Assembly: GCA_002633005.1 (NCBI GenBank)
Contig: NMRA01000059.1
Coordinates: 1,079,133-1,143,132, forward strand
Direction: 5' to 3'
From: Phoronis australis
Lineage: Eukaryota; Phoronida; Phoronidae
DNA: 64,000 nt
Shown here: positions 22,690 through 36,610 of the stretch, piece by piece
Layout of the letters: every line of letters starts with the position of its first letter
How positions within the stretch are numbered: position 1 is the first letter of the stretch
Notes under the pieces: generated by a model
What the model was told of the DNA's origin: nothing
Databases searched by the model: none
What the model saw: the letters and a program-made list of their open reading frames with translations, nothing else
Program-made: the position numbers and the translations under genes

Positions 22690-25600
22690 GACCAGGCGTA
22701 ATTATATGTTTATTGCGCCCACAGCTGATCTGGTAATGAACTATTGAAATCACTGATAAAAGCATGTCAAGTTTATAGTCCCTGTAATCCCTGAGATTCT
22801 ATCACGATCATTTCCCGTTATGGAGTGCTTTGAAAAGAACTGAGAAAAGCGTATAAAAGCTGCAAGACATAGTAATCAACCAATCAAAATAGATTTCCAT
22901 ATAAGGAATACCTAAGGTCACTTTGAAGCTGTTCTAGGAATAGGAAGAATTACTGAGCCTCTTTTATGAAAACTAGGAGTAATCAGCTAGTGAATGTTAA
23001 GTAATAAGATGACTAAACCAAAATTTGGCTTAAATACAAACACATTCTGCAAGGTCTTGCAAAGAACTCATAGTTATTGTTTGAGAGCATGCTGGGCTAA
23101 AGTGACACACTGTGAAAAGTCACCTTGTAAAGCCGCAAGTCTCAGCAACTGAGTTGTTAGTTGTTAGTTGTTTTCAAGCCCAGAAATCAAACATACTTTG
23201 TCTAAGGAACAATTTTATAATAGAATGTGGTCGAAATCATAAGTTTTTCTGATGGAAGGCGGGTTTATGTTTTACTTTGTCACGAAAGGCGTCACGATTC
23301 CTAGCAGTTCAGCACAATGTTCCTGTAGAAAAATCGTTCTTTTTAATGTAAATTTAGTTCCGCAAGTTCCGTTTTAGTGTTCTTCTTGCATAAAAAGGCA
23401 AACCTTTGATGATGTGTTTGTTGGAAATTGAAGATCTCCCGCTGGTTTCAGACTGTTTCTCATAGGAAGGGTGCTTGCTCACCTTACTGAATTATAGATG
23501 ACTGTCTATTAATTTAAGTTGTTGCAGAGGTGTTTTTTTCATTTTTTCATTTTTTGTGTTTCATGTTTCTATCTGTCATGTGTTCTTCCTTGTTCAGAAA
23601 AAGTTGCATATTTTGAGTGCAGTCGGTTCTTACTAAGTATTCTTATCCAATCCCTTCCTAATTTGGTGATTACATTGTCTTATTCATTTTTATGCGCCCA
23701 CATATTTATATGTGGACGCATTATTTGAATATACAATGTTTTAATTTCATATCATATTCAATCTGGTTAATGCCCAAGGCTACTGAGAAACTCAATATCA
23801 GCGAGTGGATGTTGCACCTGATACAATAGAAGTTTGGCATTCAAAAGTGAAATTCAGTGGTGAAAATGGGTTTGAATCAACTCAAGTGCATGTGAAACTC
23901 ACAAGTCCATAGACTCAAAGTGCATTTAAAGCTGCAATTTGTCTGTTCATGTAGCTAAGAAATGCAAACTGAACTAGGCCTTTTACTCTCATAGTATTCC
24001 TACCATGAAAGGATTCTTTTTCTATCACCAGCAAGCATATCAAAACCCTAACCTCTCAGGAGAAGGCTTCAGACTATGTTAGGGTTAGCTAAGCCTAAAT
24101 TTGTGTATTCAAAGATGAGGCATGCTATGCTCTGTCTGGCACTTGAATTGCATTTAGCAACAATAAAAGATCAATCCCTCCAAGCTTCAGTTAATATTTC
24201 AACAGCTTAACAGCAGTGAAATTCCCCTTAAGAAGGTGGGGATTTCAGGACATGACAAGTTGTTGCTAATATTATTCACAAATACAAAGCTAGTTTCAAC
24301 TTGTGGTAAGTAATCAAGACTATGCTCAGTAATTCTTATAGTTATTCTCATGAATGTAAAATGTCCCCTGCACAAATGTCTCGTCATTATCAAATATTAA
24401 TGAAGTTTTTCAGCCATTACAGAAAAGTTGCTGATGTTTTTGAAGCATTTACACAAAACATTTTGAGACTGCTAACAGCCCCAAAGCCCAGTGGACTGAA
24501 GAATGCACGTGATTTTATCATCCTCTCTGCTCTACTTGAACCTTTGTTGTGACACTCGGAACAATATTTAGACAGTGATAACTTCTCTCCTGCTATCAAC
24601 GAAACCATTGTGGTTCTGTTTTTGTAATAATCCGGCTATATTTGTTTTACAGCCATTGGTGGTTTTTACCAGCAGATAAAAGTTTAGGGGGGTTAGTCAT
24701 TCTCGCCATTGTTTTAGAGTTATCATGAGGAAATCAGCACAAGTCGTTGAGGAAAGGTCTTTGTTTCCTTCCCTTTTTTTGGCCAGTTGTTTTAAATGTT
24801 GGAAAGGCACGCGCTAGCCACATTAACAGCTGCGTTGTAACAAAGAACGCTTTTTAACTCTTGGAGGAATAATTGCCATCTATTTATGTCCATGTGTTTT
24901 GTGGTCAGGCAACCAGTGTTCCTGTTTGAGTCTGTTTTTGTCCCTAAGCCAAAATCTGTGGTTGTTGCTGATAAGGTCTTTGTTTGTAATGAAGTTAAAT
25001 AAAAGCTGGTTGCAATCTTTTTGTCAGACGTCCTTGTTCCTTTGCTTGTTATCTAAATCGGCTTATAAAAATTATTGCGTTAATAAGCTGAATATAGGTG
25101 ACTGTTGGCGTTATTAAATATGAGATAATTTATTAGTGTGGCGCCTGATAGGTTAGCGGGGGATGCATTGTGTTTTTGGCCGTGAACAAGATGGATGTGT
25201 GGTTATTAGGTTAAGTAAAAGTAGTGATGTGGGATTGGTTATGGATTGTTACAAATGCATGGCCTAGGGAAGTGGCTGGTTGATTATGCAGCTGTCTGGA
25301 TTCCTTGTTATGAGGGCAAGATCCAACTCTGTGTCATATACCCTGACTGGTAAAATGACAACAATTTGTAAACAATCAATTGTTTGATCTTCATGCTCAT
25401 TTAAGCATACTACAAAAACATATTTTATTTGCCAACATACCAAAATGGAGCAACAAGACAATGGATCTAGGATGCTGCGAAGGGGGTAAAATATGCCTGT
25501 AATCAGTCGCAGCATTTTTTAGTTGTGCAAAAGGAATTAGTGGTGAATGGTTTGAATATGCACAACATCAAAATGAACATCCATATATTAACAAAGGGGC

Positions 25601-27392
25601 ATGCAAATAGCATGTAAATATCCTTAAGTGTGTCGAAATGCGGGACATTTTGGTGTTGCGGGAAGCAGGACAAAGGTTCAAAAAGCAGGACGGATAGTTA
25701 GAAAAGATTGCAGTCTCAGTGGCGGTACAATTCAGAGCTAACAATTGACGTAGTAATGAAATTAAAATAGCTTAGAATAGACAATTAGTATTTTACCCAA
25801 GTACACAAATGTGCTGAAAAGTTAAGATACATTGTAGAGTCCCTATTTTGGAACTATTTCATATAAGCAGCCGTTGATACCGTACATAAATGGAATGTAC
25901 GCAGGCCACATAAGCCCACTGAGTAGGACAATGTTGTCAATCGCATTATGCAAAAAGTTCATGACTGATATCTGATAGTGGTTCCGATTGAACTATTTAG
26001 AATGTATGCTGTGTGTATCACTTGCAGGAGCCCTGATGAATCTTGGCAAATAGTATGCTACATGTGTTATACAATTAACCTTTGGATGAAAGGGTTACTC
26101 AGTACATTTTTCATCAGATGATGGATAGCCAGGTTGTTGTCCTGTGCGAATTCTCTTGGCCTGGGAGATCTAGCTATGTTTGAAAGCTTGTTTAGGCAAA
26201 GCTGTCAAACATTGGTATCAGGAGCAGTGAAATTTTTTATAATGTACGAGTCCTTTGTACTTTATTTGGTGATGGATCACAGATGTCACTGTTGTACAAG
26301 ACTTAAGTTTGTACTGGGTATGGTTCTTTAACTTGGGACAAGCATAATTTCTTAAATTGCCATATTTCTGTTCTTCAGAGGCTTATTACATGGTCGAAAA
26401 TGCTCAAAATTGTTGTTTGGTAGTTGCTCCACCTTATGAACCATGCTAAAAGCAAAGTAAAATTTCCTTAGAATTTTTGTTGAGAAATTCGGCAAAATGA
26501 AACTTCACCTGTCTGCCATATCGTGTCCCTAATTGAAGAATTTTTAATGTAATAGAATTTTATTGCAATACCAGTAAAAATGTCCACCATTTAGAACACA
26601 ATGCGCAATAAAGTGGAAATTTATTTTGGTAAATTTCTCGGCAATAATAAGGTACTAATTAAGAAGGTCTGACTTTTCTGTTTTCATGATGTATTTATTA
26701 CATCACCAAATTGGAATGAAAAGTCCTTTAATGTGCCATTCATGAAGATTTAACTGGAGAAATGATTACAAAGCTGGTTTTTAATGTGCCCAACTACTAC
26801 AGATATTTGTATCCAATTTCCAATTAAAATCTGTGGTGTTGGTATTTCTTAATGCCCAGTCTCATTATATACACTGCAGCCCATAGTTTAATTGCCATGC
26901 CAGGTCCATCTCTGCTCATTAAGATCCCTGATATCACTTTGGCATGGGGTTGTTAATTAGGTTCCCTTCAATTATTGCCTCTGGCTATACTGTGTTTGGA
27001 GAGTGTGCTGATCTCTCCCACCAACCCACTTTCACTGGTGGCAGGCATTGTGGCGTGTGTCTGTGGTACCTTCAGTTAGTGTGTAGAAATGTTCTGTCAC
27101 TAATAGTGGTCTGGTTTTTTGTTGGTAAACGTTTTAGAATTTATATGCTGAATTTGCCCAGCATCAGAACGGTGTAACTTTTACTTATCCATGCCAGAAG
27201 GTCAAAACGTGCTTCAGGTGTGACATTTCTTCTCTAAGCACGCGATATGACTGAAAATTGAGAGTCTATTTCACTAAATTTGTCCAGAAAAGTAAAGATT
27301 TATAAAATTCCAGTTCATTATTAGTACGGAATGGTTTGTACTACGTAGATGTCAAAAACAACTTTCGGTAAATTCTCCATTATTTCTGGTAA

Positions 27393-27472
27393 TGTAATCA
27401 GCCTTTGAAAAATGGAAAATTGGCAATTTTTTGGTTTATTTTTGTGCAAAGTAAGTGGAGAATTGTCTTACT
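27393..27472. repeat. dispersed A/T-rich repeat fragment
   Basis: GTAATCAGCCTTTGAAAAAT followed by a GGCAATTTT and TTTTGTGCAAAGT block is shared with 38520-38600 and more loosely with 40475-40550. It looks like an old, short interspersed element; ends are not definable by eye. Confidence 0.6.
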
Positions 27473-29488
27473 AACTGACAACTTTGATCAAATGAGTGTG
27501 CAGCTCCTCACATGATGACGCCAGTCACCATGTACCCCCTCGTGTGTTCAGCTGTCCTCTTGATTTCCATTGGCTGATTCTGAAAGGCTTCAGTGACCAT
27601 CAGTAATTTCTCAACCATTCAATAGTTTAAAGAAAATTTGTATTGAAATGTGTCACTGTAGGAGAAATTTGTATAATGTTCTAAACATTTAATTTGAAGT
27701 AAAGCGTGTTGAAAATACCTGGAGTGCGATTTGCATGCTTGACACAGTCTCCCTGACCGTCATTCATGTTTTCCCCACTGACTTTTTTGATTTGTTCTTT
27801 ATGAACTCACAGAAGTATTTTTTGTTAACAAGTCTGAATGCATGTCATGAAATATCAGACAACTGCTCACAGTCACGTCACCCATGCCCTGTTCCTGAAA
27901 ATGTCCTTTACTGGTGTAAGAAACATGAGAAAGTCCATGTTTCAAATACTGTCCTTTTATTATCTCTATGTCATTAATAAAGTAGGTTAATTTTTAATTT
28001 GGTGCAACCTCATTTTTAACGGCTCAAAAATGAGTAAGTCCTGAGGGCGTTATTTGTTTTGAAAGGACCTTGTCTGATGATCATTTCCCTGATCAGACAA
28101 AGAAAATTTTTCACATGAGTTCAGCCTTGATAAAGTTGGCAGTAGGGAATGAAATTCTAAAACCTGGAAATGAAGAAGAAACAATAATGTACATAGTTCT
28201 TTTGTCAAACTATTTAAGAAAAAATAGACACTTAAAATTTTATGAAATTTTTTCCACAAATGATGATAATTGCTGTTATGCGTATCACGTGTGTTGGTAA
28301 TCAAGTTCACACTCCCTGACTGCAAGTGCATTCTCGCAAATATGTCGTTTAAAATGTTGTTGATGTCAACTTGGAGGACAAGTAATTGTTTTTTTTTTTC
28401 GAAAGCCACAAGTCGAGGTTTTGACGATGTTGTTCATAATACTTTCTGCCCTCGAGAATATGATAAACAGCATGTATGCCGATGTTCCAAACTTTAAACT
28501 CAAATAAATGGTAAGTTGATGGCCATAAGTCCAACCATTGAAACAATGAATTAACTCCATTCAGTGCCTGGTGTTAGAACGCTTACTTGCTTTAAGAAAA
28601 CAAAATAAACAGTGCAACCTCAAAACATGAAACATAACAATATTCTTCAAAGATGGCACTGAATGGGAAATATCAGTGTTGACTGAGTCAGTTATCTTAG
28701 CCACAAGATGTATCATTAAGTGACTTATATTTGAGGTCGTAATAATGCACGCATATCCAGGAGTAAATACACCCTCATGATTATTAAATAAGACATTAGA
28801 AATAACTACTAGTCAACAGTTCCTAGCACTCCATGTGGAAATGACCATGTCACCGACCAAAGTAGAACAAAACTGTATTCATGTCTGTCCAGGTACCATG
28901 TGGTGTTTATTGAAAAATCTACATCCATAGCGACTTTATGGCTTTCTGATAACCTCCGAAACCAGCGTTTTACAGACTTCTAGCAGGGATTTATAATCTT
29001 TGATTTAGTACTCTACTTTTCGCTTGGCTTATTTCAGAGGATAATTCAGCCTAAATGACATCTGTGTTCTTATAGTAAAAATTCTCTGGTTAGGGACAAT
29101 GAAAAATTAATTGCTTTGCTCAAGTTCAGAAATAGACAATGTTGGCCGTCCCAAATTCGTGAATTATGATCAATGACAGCCATCATTGTCCTTGATGTTA
29201 CACACAACGAAATCACAGGAAAAAGTTGTTGGTGGCTATTTTTATTATTTTAGGATCTGCCAATTCTATATTCAGACCATGTCAATACACGAATGGAGTG
29301 ACTGAGATTTGAGAAACATGGTGAATACCTAAATTGACTGTGTCACAATCTCCAGAATCAAGAAAATTCTGCTTGAATTTACATGTCCCAAATGATATTC
29401 ATAATTTGCATTTGTGTTTTAAACAGTATTGGTGTTGTCTGTTTGATCATTCGCTGGTACACTCACTACCTCAGCCATCTCATAAAAG

Positions 29489-29940
29489 GCGCTTACATAA
29501 TAACGTCGACGCTTTGATGTTTTGGGGACTTAATGCGGTCAGTGCGAACACTTAACTTTGGTCTTGGATTGAAGTAATAACAGCACCTTGAGTTAACTTT
29601 GCAGTTAATAGGTGGATATTTTAACAGCTGAGTGTCGACGCTGCGATGCGGTCTCGTCGAAGTTATCACCAGGGGCCATAGCTACCTTCAAAATCTTCAA
29701 GAATTGTAGGGCAGTGCCGTCACTAATAGTTGCTTATATTTTGCTGGAATAATCACCAATCGAATAAGAAATAAGTTTTATGTCAATTAGCACTAGTAAA
29801 TGTTCACAAACTGTCACCTTTTAAAAAAAATCTGAGCGTGCACGGTTATGTGGATGCTGTTAACTATCGAAGCTAGTATCAATTAACTTCGCAGTTTACG
29901 TCGACGCTACACTCATACCAGAGTTAAGTTAGTATGAAAG
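29489..29940. mobile_element. MITE-like dispersed repeat, copy 2
   Basis: The partner of 20159-20610 in the same orientation, clearly diverged, with indels. The right end AGTTAGTATGAAAG is the reverse complement of the family's left end. GTCGACGC occurs near both ends. No open frame of note. Confidence 0.75.
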
Positions 29941-31641
29941 GGCGTGAAGAATTCACAGTAGATGATGACACCATGTAATTGAAACCAAAACTTGTTGTTA
30001 TCGTCAGATTGTTAAGAAGTCCAGAATGAAGGACTTTTCAGTACCTGAAAAACGAAATGGTTGCCTTGTCCGCCATCTTGGATCCGATCATGACTAAAAA
30101 CAATAGGCTTCCAGCACTTTGGGAGTTACAGGTTGTGCGCAAATTTTGTGTGGATAGGATGAAAATTGCGACCTGTAGAGTGCGAACAAAAAAAAACAAC
30201 TTGACGTCAGAGCAACATACTTGGCGAAATTTATTTCGCCAAGTAAAAATGTTAAACACCAGTGGCACGAAAACGAGGCAGCAAATGTGCCTGACGGGTG
30301 TTTATTGCATTGTTTGTAAATAGACCCAGATTCAAGTGTTGCTGTGTAATCCCTATTAAAGATGTCTTGACCTGAGCCAATTGTCTTGTTGTTGGTCATA
30401 TGCATAGAGAAATAACATCAATACAAGTTTCTTTAATAATGTCGTCATGAGTATTGCTGAAAATCTGTCCTATTTATACACAGTGCCTTGGGTACTATTT
30501 AGGAGTTTCTGCTGTTGATCATCGAAGAGTGTGCGTAGATTCAGGAAGTTTTTGAAAATCAAACAAGTGCTTATCCACAGCTTGTCCTTGTGTCTTACCC
30601 GCGATGTGAAAACCTAATCGGTATAAACAATTTTATGTTGTTTAATATCTTTGATTGGCAAATAATTTTTATCTTGCCTTTATCACCACTGGGCCATTTT
30701 ATCAGAGGTCATAGTTCAGTTGTAGTCAAGACAATCGTAGACACATTATCCCCAATACGACAACGCATCGTTTGTTATGAGAGCAAGGTGTTGCAACTGA
30801 CATTCAGTTGATTTTTTTTCAAATTTTAGACTTAACGACCTGCTTTCATGTGTACGAATTAAAAAATAGGTTGCAACTATCTTAGCTAAGACTGTAGGAC
30901 CTTTGATAAAATTAGACCTGCGATTGTACAGTGGTCATGTGCTGCAACACTCTTTGGCAACCAGCAACTCTGAATGATCCTGAAGGATTGGGATCTGAAT
31001 AGCACATATCACAAACATGTTTTAGATTTATGATCACTGTCTTTCCTTTGGGACTAAACTATGGATGGAGATGATGACAACCCTGTCTGCAAATCTTCCA
31101 TAAGTTGACTTGGCCTGTGTGCATAACACACCAATTAAAATTGTTATCTTAATGAAAGAATTGAGAGGTATATTTAGATTGTGGGCACGACCAATGTAAA
31201 TTTTAGGAAGATTATCATATCAGTAGACATTTTTGATTTGTGATTCCAGTTGATTTAGTAAAATTTGTTGCTGCATTCAATGCCTAAGTTGAAATGTTGT
31301 CGAGGACCTCAAGATTCTTACACTTTGCATGACATTGCCGTTATTGTTAGTCCTTTGTTTCCTTACTTCACAACTCAGGAGAGTGGGTCTCCAGATGAGA
31401 CAAGTTTTAGACAAGAGGTTTCTGTTGGTATTATATAGTGTCAATGACTGAACTGTTGGGACAGTCCACTAATCAGTGGGATATGGTTGTTAATTAGGAT
31501 CACCAGCCATTTGGTTCTACTTTTCTGTGTTTGTTAAATCCCTGTGATCATGTTGGTGCTTAGTATGACACCACACATTTACAACACATGTGAAGTTGAT
31601 ATGGGATTTGGCCCCTAGTCAGTTGAAGCAAGTGATATAAG

Positions 31642-31821
31642 GAATGGGTCTGCTTCCCATGGCAGGGATCAGAATGGGTCTGCTTCCCATGGCAGGGATC
31701 AGAATGGGTCTGCTTCCCATGGCAGGGATCAGAATGGGTCTGCTTCCCATGGCAGGGATCAGAATGGGTCTGCTTCCCATGGCAGGGATCAGAATGGGTC
31801 TGCTTCCCATGGCAGGGATCA
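31642..31821. repeat. 30-bp minisatellite, 6 copies
   Basis: Six essentially identical copies of a 30-bp unit (GAATGGGTCTGCTTCCCATG, then GCAGGGATCA). The period is a multiple of 3, so frames stay open on both strands. The unit contains a CCATGG palindrome. Confidence 0.97.
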
Positions 31822-33798
31822 GTTTTGAAAACTGTGGGTGTGGATGAGTTGACCCACACTACCACAAGTGTTAAAACCAATTTGGAGAACCTATGAGCCG
31901 TGTTATTTTTGGTCTTTTTTGGTTTCGCTAGTCCTGCTGGCATTAATTCAATTTCTGAACAAACCGTCATTTAAGATGCCCACTCACGATATTTCAAAAA
32001 AAAATCATTTTAAACAAGCACGCTAACTTTAACACTCACCATTCGAGCATCATGGGAGTTTAACCCCCCTCCCCCCATTATTCAATAGGTTCTTTATAGA
32101 TTATGCATGATGTTGAGTTTCAAAGGAATCCTGCTAATTAGTGGATTTATGTGGTTGTCTAACTTGTGGACACCTGGTTGGAGAGTCACTGTTAGAGTCA
32201 CCATGTTCCCAAAATAGAAGCAGTGAGTTAATGGTCTCCTTGTGTTTAAACACCCTCTGTTGTTTCATGTCAGATTTTCTTAAGTTCACACATGCCTTTA
32301 ATTAATGTTCCTTAATTGTGCCAAAGGACATGTTTGCCTGAGTTTAAACAGTTTACAATAGGTAGTGATGGAAGGGAGACAGTGTCAGCAGTTATTAATT
32401 ATTCCTGTTGGTGGCACTTCCCAAGTCCTGTTGGTATTTGTTTGGTGTTGGTATGGTCAGTTCCACCAAAGGAAAGGTCCTCCAGCCAGAAAAGTTTTGT
32501 GATGACACTTCACAAGTCAACCCTGTGTGTGGGCCCTGATTATTGAACATGAATTAATTGGGAACACACACTGCTGAGACACTGATGTAACATTACACCC
32601 AGAACTAACATTGGTCTGTTGAGAGGCATGGCCCTTGTGCCCCATGGTATTGAATGGGAATATCAAGACTGATCATTGGATCTTTGACGGGTTAAGATGT
32701 TGTTTAATGTTTTAGAGGATAACTTGTTGACGTTACTAACCAGAAAATAAATAAAGTTCAATAAATTTTCAATGGTTTTGAGAGTAGTGTCTGAGTAAAT
32801 TAATACAAAATCAAATTTCACGGCTAAAAGGGAGGTTGGTATCATGATGACGGTTATTCTGTAAATAGATTGTACCTTTTTAAAGCTGCATTTTGGCCCA
32901 TTTAGCTGTCACTTAGTTCATATTTCACGTTCGTAACTGAAGAGCCGAACAGCTGAGCTGCGACATATCAATAGGAAGTGAGTCATTCTTGTGTTACGTG
33001 ACTGGCGTATTTTTGAATGAAAATTGCTGCCTGCCATTTTCGAATTTCCGAGTTGGCCATCCTCAATAAAGTAAACAATTTTCCTATGCATATCTTTCAC
33101 GTTGAGGGTTTATATGTTATTATTGATAACAGAAAACATGTCGTGTTTATAGGACAATTTTGAGACTGGTTTTATATATGTGAAAGGTCTTAAATTTTAT
33201 TTTCATTTTTAGCCAGGGCAAAATGCACCTTTAAATATTTGTGTTTTGTGTTTGTTGACAATTTGTAGACGTAATAAATGATTGTCTTCCTGAGGCTATC
33301 AACTTCCTGAATCAGTTCATCCTGCTCGTTCACTGTTCTTTTTTCATCCCACAGCGCTTCACTTGTTTATCACAATATTTTTGCTTATTATCTAGGCACA
33401 CATTTAAATTGACGCTCCATTTGGCCAGAATCTGACATGTCAACAAATGAACTAGTCAAATTAAATGAACCAGTTTGGTGTGAACTTCAAATATGTTTTG
33501 ACAAAGATGGTTCGAAATTCATCCCCTCATTGGTGAAGTTGACCATGCTGTTTTTCTTCTTAAGGTATTCATTGCTTAATGTTCACTCAGTGCCCTGGGC
33601 GTATCCAGTACAGTTGATGTCAGAGGTCAGCTTTGCTTGTATTTCTATACTAGGACATCACTGTAAATAGAAGAGGAATTGGTTACAATCATGGCAGTCA
33701 TATCCACATGATTTGCAACTTGGACTATTGTAGCAGCAGTGAGATCTGTAGAAATACAACTTCCCTTAAATTTTCTTTTAATTGAAACAAATGTGTGA

Positions 33799-34066
33799 GT
33801 CGAAATTGACATTTTCCGTTTTCAAACGCTCACTGTGTTGCTAAATGTTGAGAATTTCGACATTTTCTGTTTTCAAACGCTCACTGTGTTGCTAAATGTT
33901 GAGAATTTCGACATTTTCCGTTTTCAAACGCTCACTGTGTTGCTAAATGTTGAGAATTTCAACATTTTCCGTTTTCAAACGCTCACTGTGTTGCTAAATG
34001 TTGAGAATTTCGACATTTTCCGTTTTCAAACGCTCACTGTGTTGCTAAATGTTGATAATTTCGCCA
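33799..34066. repeat. 51-bp minisatellite, 5 copies
   Basis: Five copies of a 51-bp unit (TTTTCAAACGCTCACTGTGT core) with few substitutions. The 17-codon period keeps one + frame open; there is no sign that it is translated. Confidence 0.95.
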
Positions 34067-36198
34067 TGTATTTCTTACAAAATTTGATCATGTTATTGAT
34101 ATCGTTGTTTTGCGTTTATGTACCTTTCTTTTCTGCAAAATTTTACTATAAAGACATGATCTTATTACCCAATTGATGACAGATCAAACATCCACTTTCA
34201 GAAAATATATACTAATTACTAAGTTAAAATCGATGGCTTTTTAGGTGTGTGTCTAAATACAAACGTGTTGGTATGGTCCTACATAAACTTGGATGTTTTA
34301 GCAATATCAAGTTCCTGGTGTAAGCTGAACACATTTTTAAGCTAAGTTGTTTTACCCAAAACGTTGTCACTAGAACGTTTTAGCTCAAACATTTTAAATT
34401 TATCCTCTTGTGAATCCAGCTTTTAATGCTGTATAGAAATGCACAGCGTAATGAATATCCTCAAGGTTTTTCAATTAATTCTCTGGGCGTAAACCAGCTT
34501 CATGCACAGGAAAGGAAATTCAGAGTTCTCACTTTCAGCCTCTGGATGAGTTTTTCATATTGGTAACATTTCCGTGTAACGTAGCCTGTTCAAAACACAG
34601 CCTGAGGCCATTTTAAATAACATACATTTGAATTGAAATAAATGCAAACATGTCTAACACAAATCATGTTCTAATTTAACTGTAATAAAACTGCTCAACT
34701 CTTCTCAATTAGTAAAATTTGTTTTATTGAACAGGTTTTGTAAGTTCTGTTATTAAAACAATACAATGCCTGTTTTAGATATGTTCTTGAAAACAGTAAA
34801 TTACCCATAATTCACTCAGCGTGCTGCCATTTTTTGAATAAACAGGTTTAGGTAATTTGATATTTCCTGCGCTTGCTTTAATCTGTTATTTAATTTAGAA
34901 CACAGTTTGTGTTACATATGGCGTGTAATAGCCCCAGTCAGTTTCAAGAAATTACAAGTTGTAATTGAAATCTCAATGCCTGAGCAAATCATTTCACGAA
35001 CATTGGGTTAGAGAATATGAACTATGTGAGGCTGTGCTCAGCTCATCTGTATAGGGCAATTAGTGTCTTACTTATTTCAGACAAACATAATTGTTAAAAG
35101 TACACATTTTTCACTTTTCAAGGGCTTCTACCGTTGTGAATGCCCTCATTTTTTAAAAATATTTCCTGTTTGTAGCTACGTACACTGAGACTTAATGTAG
35201 CAAAGCATCATTCTGTTACTGCATATCATTTGTGAAAAAACGAGAAAATAAAGTTTGATCCGTCTTCCAAATTCAGTCCTTAATTCACTAGGTACTGTAC
35301 TACAGGTCGAACAACAATTTTCCATTTATATGTAATCTCGCTCTAAAACAACCTAAGTCAAAAAAGTTTGTTTGTGTTATTTTCACCATAAATATGAAGA
35401 ACATGTCAAAAATTATCTCTTTTGGCTTTGTGTTGACTGAGAGGGGAATCTTGACTCTTCTCTTTATAAAGAATGGCGCTTTTTAGTTTTTGTCTCCCAG
35501 GCTTGGTAATGATTTGCTGTTGCTCTCAATCTCAATCCAGAGCCAATTTGAAAAGAAATCTCACTGTACACCTGTTGTGTCATGCCTGTCATAGTTCTGT
35601 TTATTTTTAGTTAAAATAATTTAAATGTGTCCAACATAGCTTTCTGTTCTTTATTCCAGTATGGCCTACTTGTCAGGGTTAACACCCAGGGGGCTAAATT
35701 GGGGAAGTAAAAAATTAGAGGGAGCGTGAAGCTGAAAATCATGATATGGGTCTATTGGAAAGGTTGATTTGGTTAAATACCCAGAAAGGTATATTTTCGT
35801 CAAATAAAATGCAGTAGCAGTCTGATGAAAGGTAGTCCGTGAGTTCTACTCCATATAAGGCAAAATGTCGATGTTCAGTACAAAAATGTAGGCGAATTTA
35901 GTACCTTTTTGGGAAGCTTAAATTTGAGTGTGGGATGGTTTTACAAACAAGCACTTTCAAGGAAGCCTCTATAACATAAATTGGGGTGGATATTCAGTTG
36001 GACAAAGGCGTTTATGATTGTGAATTTTTGGAAATTTCAGGGTTGGGCATTTAAACCCAATATTTGCATGGACCTTTGTTTTAGTTTTTATGCCTCATAT
36101 TCAATTTTTGTGCATGTACTGATTTTCGAGTGGTTATTTTCAGTCAATTTGTTATGAAAAATGTGTTCTTGTGAAAACTTGTGCTGTTCTATTTCTAG

Positions 36199-36300
36199 GT
36201 GAACAAAATGGACATGAAGATGGATCAAATAATGTTTATGTTGAACACAATCATGAAGCAGAAGACAGTGAATGAAGATTCAAAAGAAGATGCCGTCTGA
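36199..36300 (+). CDS. KCNQ1: KCNQ1-like potassium channel, helix D terminal exon with stop
   Basis: The exon follows a textbook acceptor (TTCTATTTCTAG) and begins in phase 0, exactly as required after the ...RIEDK exon at 5025. It encodes VNKMDMKMDQIMFMLNTIMK, QKTVNEDSKEDAV and a TGA stop (36298-36300). The first 22 residues have the hydrophobic heptad spacing of helix D, the tetramerisation coiled coil, and align with RVEDKVTQLDQRL-LITDML in vertebrate KCNQ1. Helix D is unusually Met-rich (six Met in 22 residues). The protein stops about 11 residues after the coil, whereas human KCNQ1 continues for several tens of residues, so the tail is short here. Phase, acceptor, homology and the absence of another candidate make this secure despite the 31-kb intron. 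Confidence 0.93.
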   Translation: MNKMDMKMDQIMFMLNTIMKQKTVNEDSKEDAV

Positions 36301-36610
36301 TTGGATATTGAACACTCGTGACTGAAGCTAGCCAACGGGTGAGCTGTCACAACTATGATTTTCGATAGGGATGAAAGTGATTGGCAGGGAAGATGTCCCG
36401 GAGGAATGTGAGCTTTGTCAAGAAACATTTTAAGAAACATTGGATAGTCGAAGGTGTGCAGGGAAAATAGACTGCCACTGGATTTGCTGTTGCCAAGCTC
36501 ATAAGAATCGAGGAGCACATGAATTAGAAAATTTTCTACTACAAGTTCTGTTAAATTCCATGCAACATTAAGCTAAAGACAAATGCGATCTGACAATGCG
36601 TTGTTGTTCA

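Larger units (their letters stand above)
5026..36198 (+). other. giant last KCNQ intron (31.2 kb)
   Basis: The intron is bounded by GTCAGT at 5026 and TTCTATTTCTAG ending at 36198. I found no further KCNQ exon and no convincing nested gene on either strand. Short open frames are scattered and show no recognisable domain. The named contents are minisatellites, MITE-like elements, hairpins and one assembly gap, listed separately. Between them the sequence is unremarkable AT-rich DNA with an excess of T over A on the + strand. Large late introns also occur in vertebrate KCNQ1, where they harbour regulatory DNA and an antisense transcript; nothing here identifies an equivalent. Confidence 0.8.

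Noticed and set aside
31560-31970. Open frames on both strands over the 30-bp repeat
   Set aside because: Period-of-3 artefact with stop-free units; the flanks show no domain or splice context.
33835-34176. 113-codon + frame over the 51-bp repeat
   Set aside because: Repeat-driven opening; hydrophobic tail is ordinary AT-rich translation.
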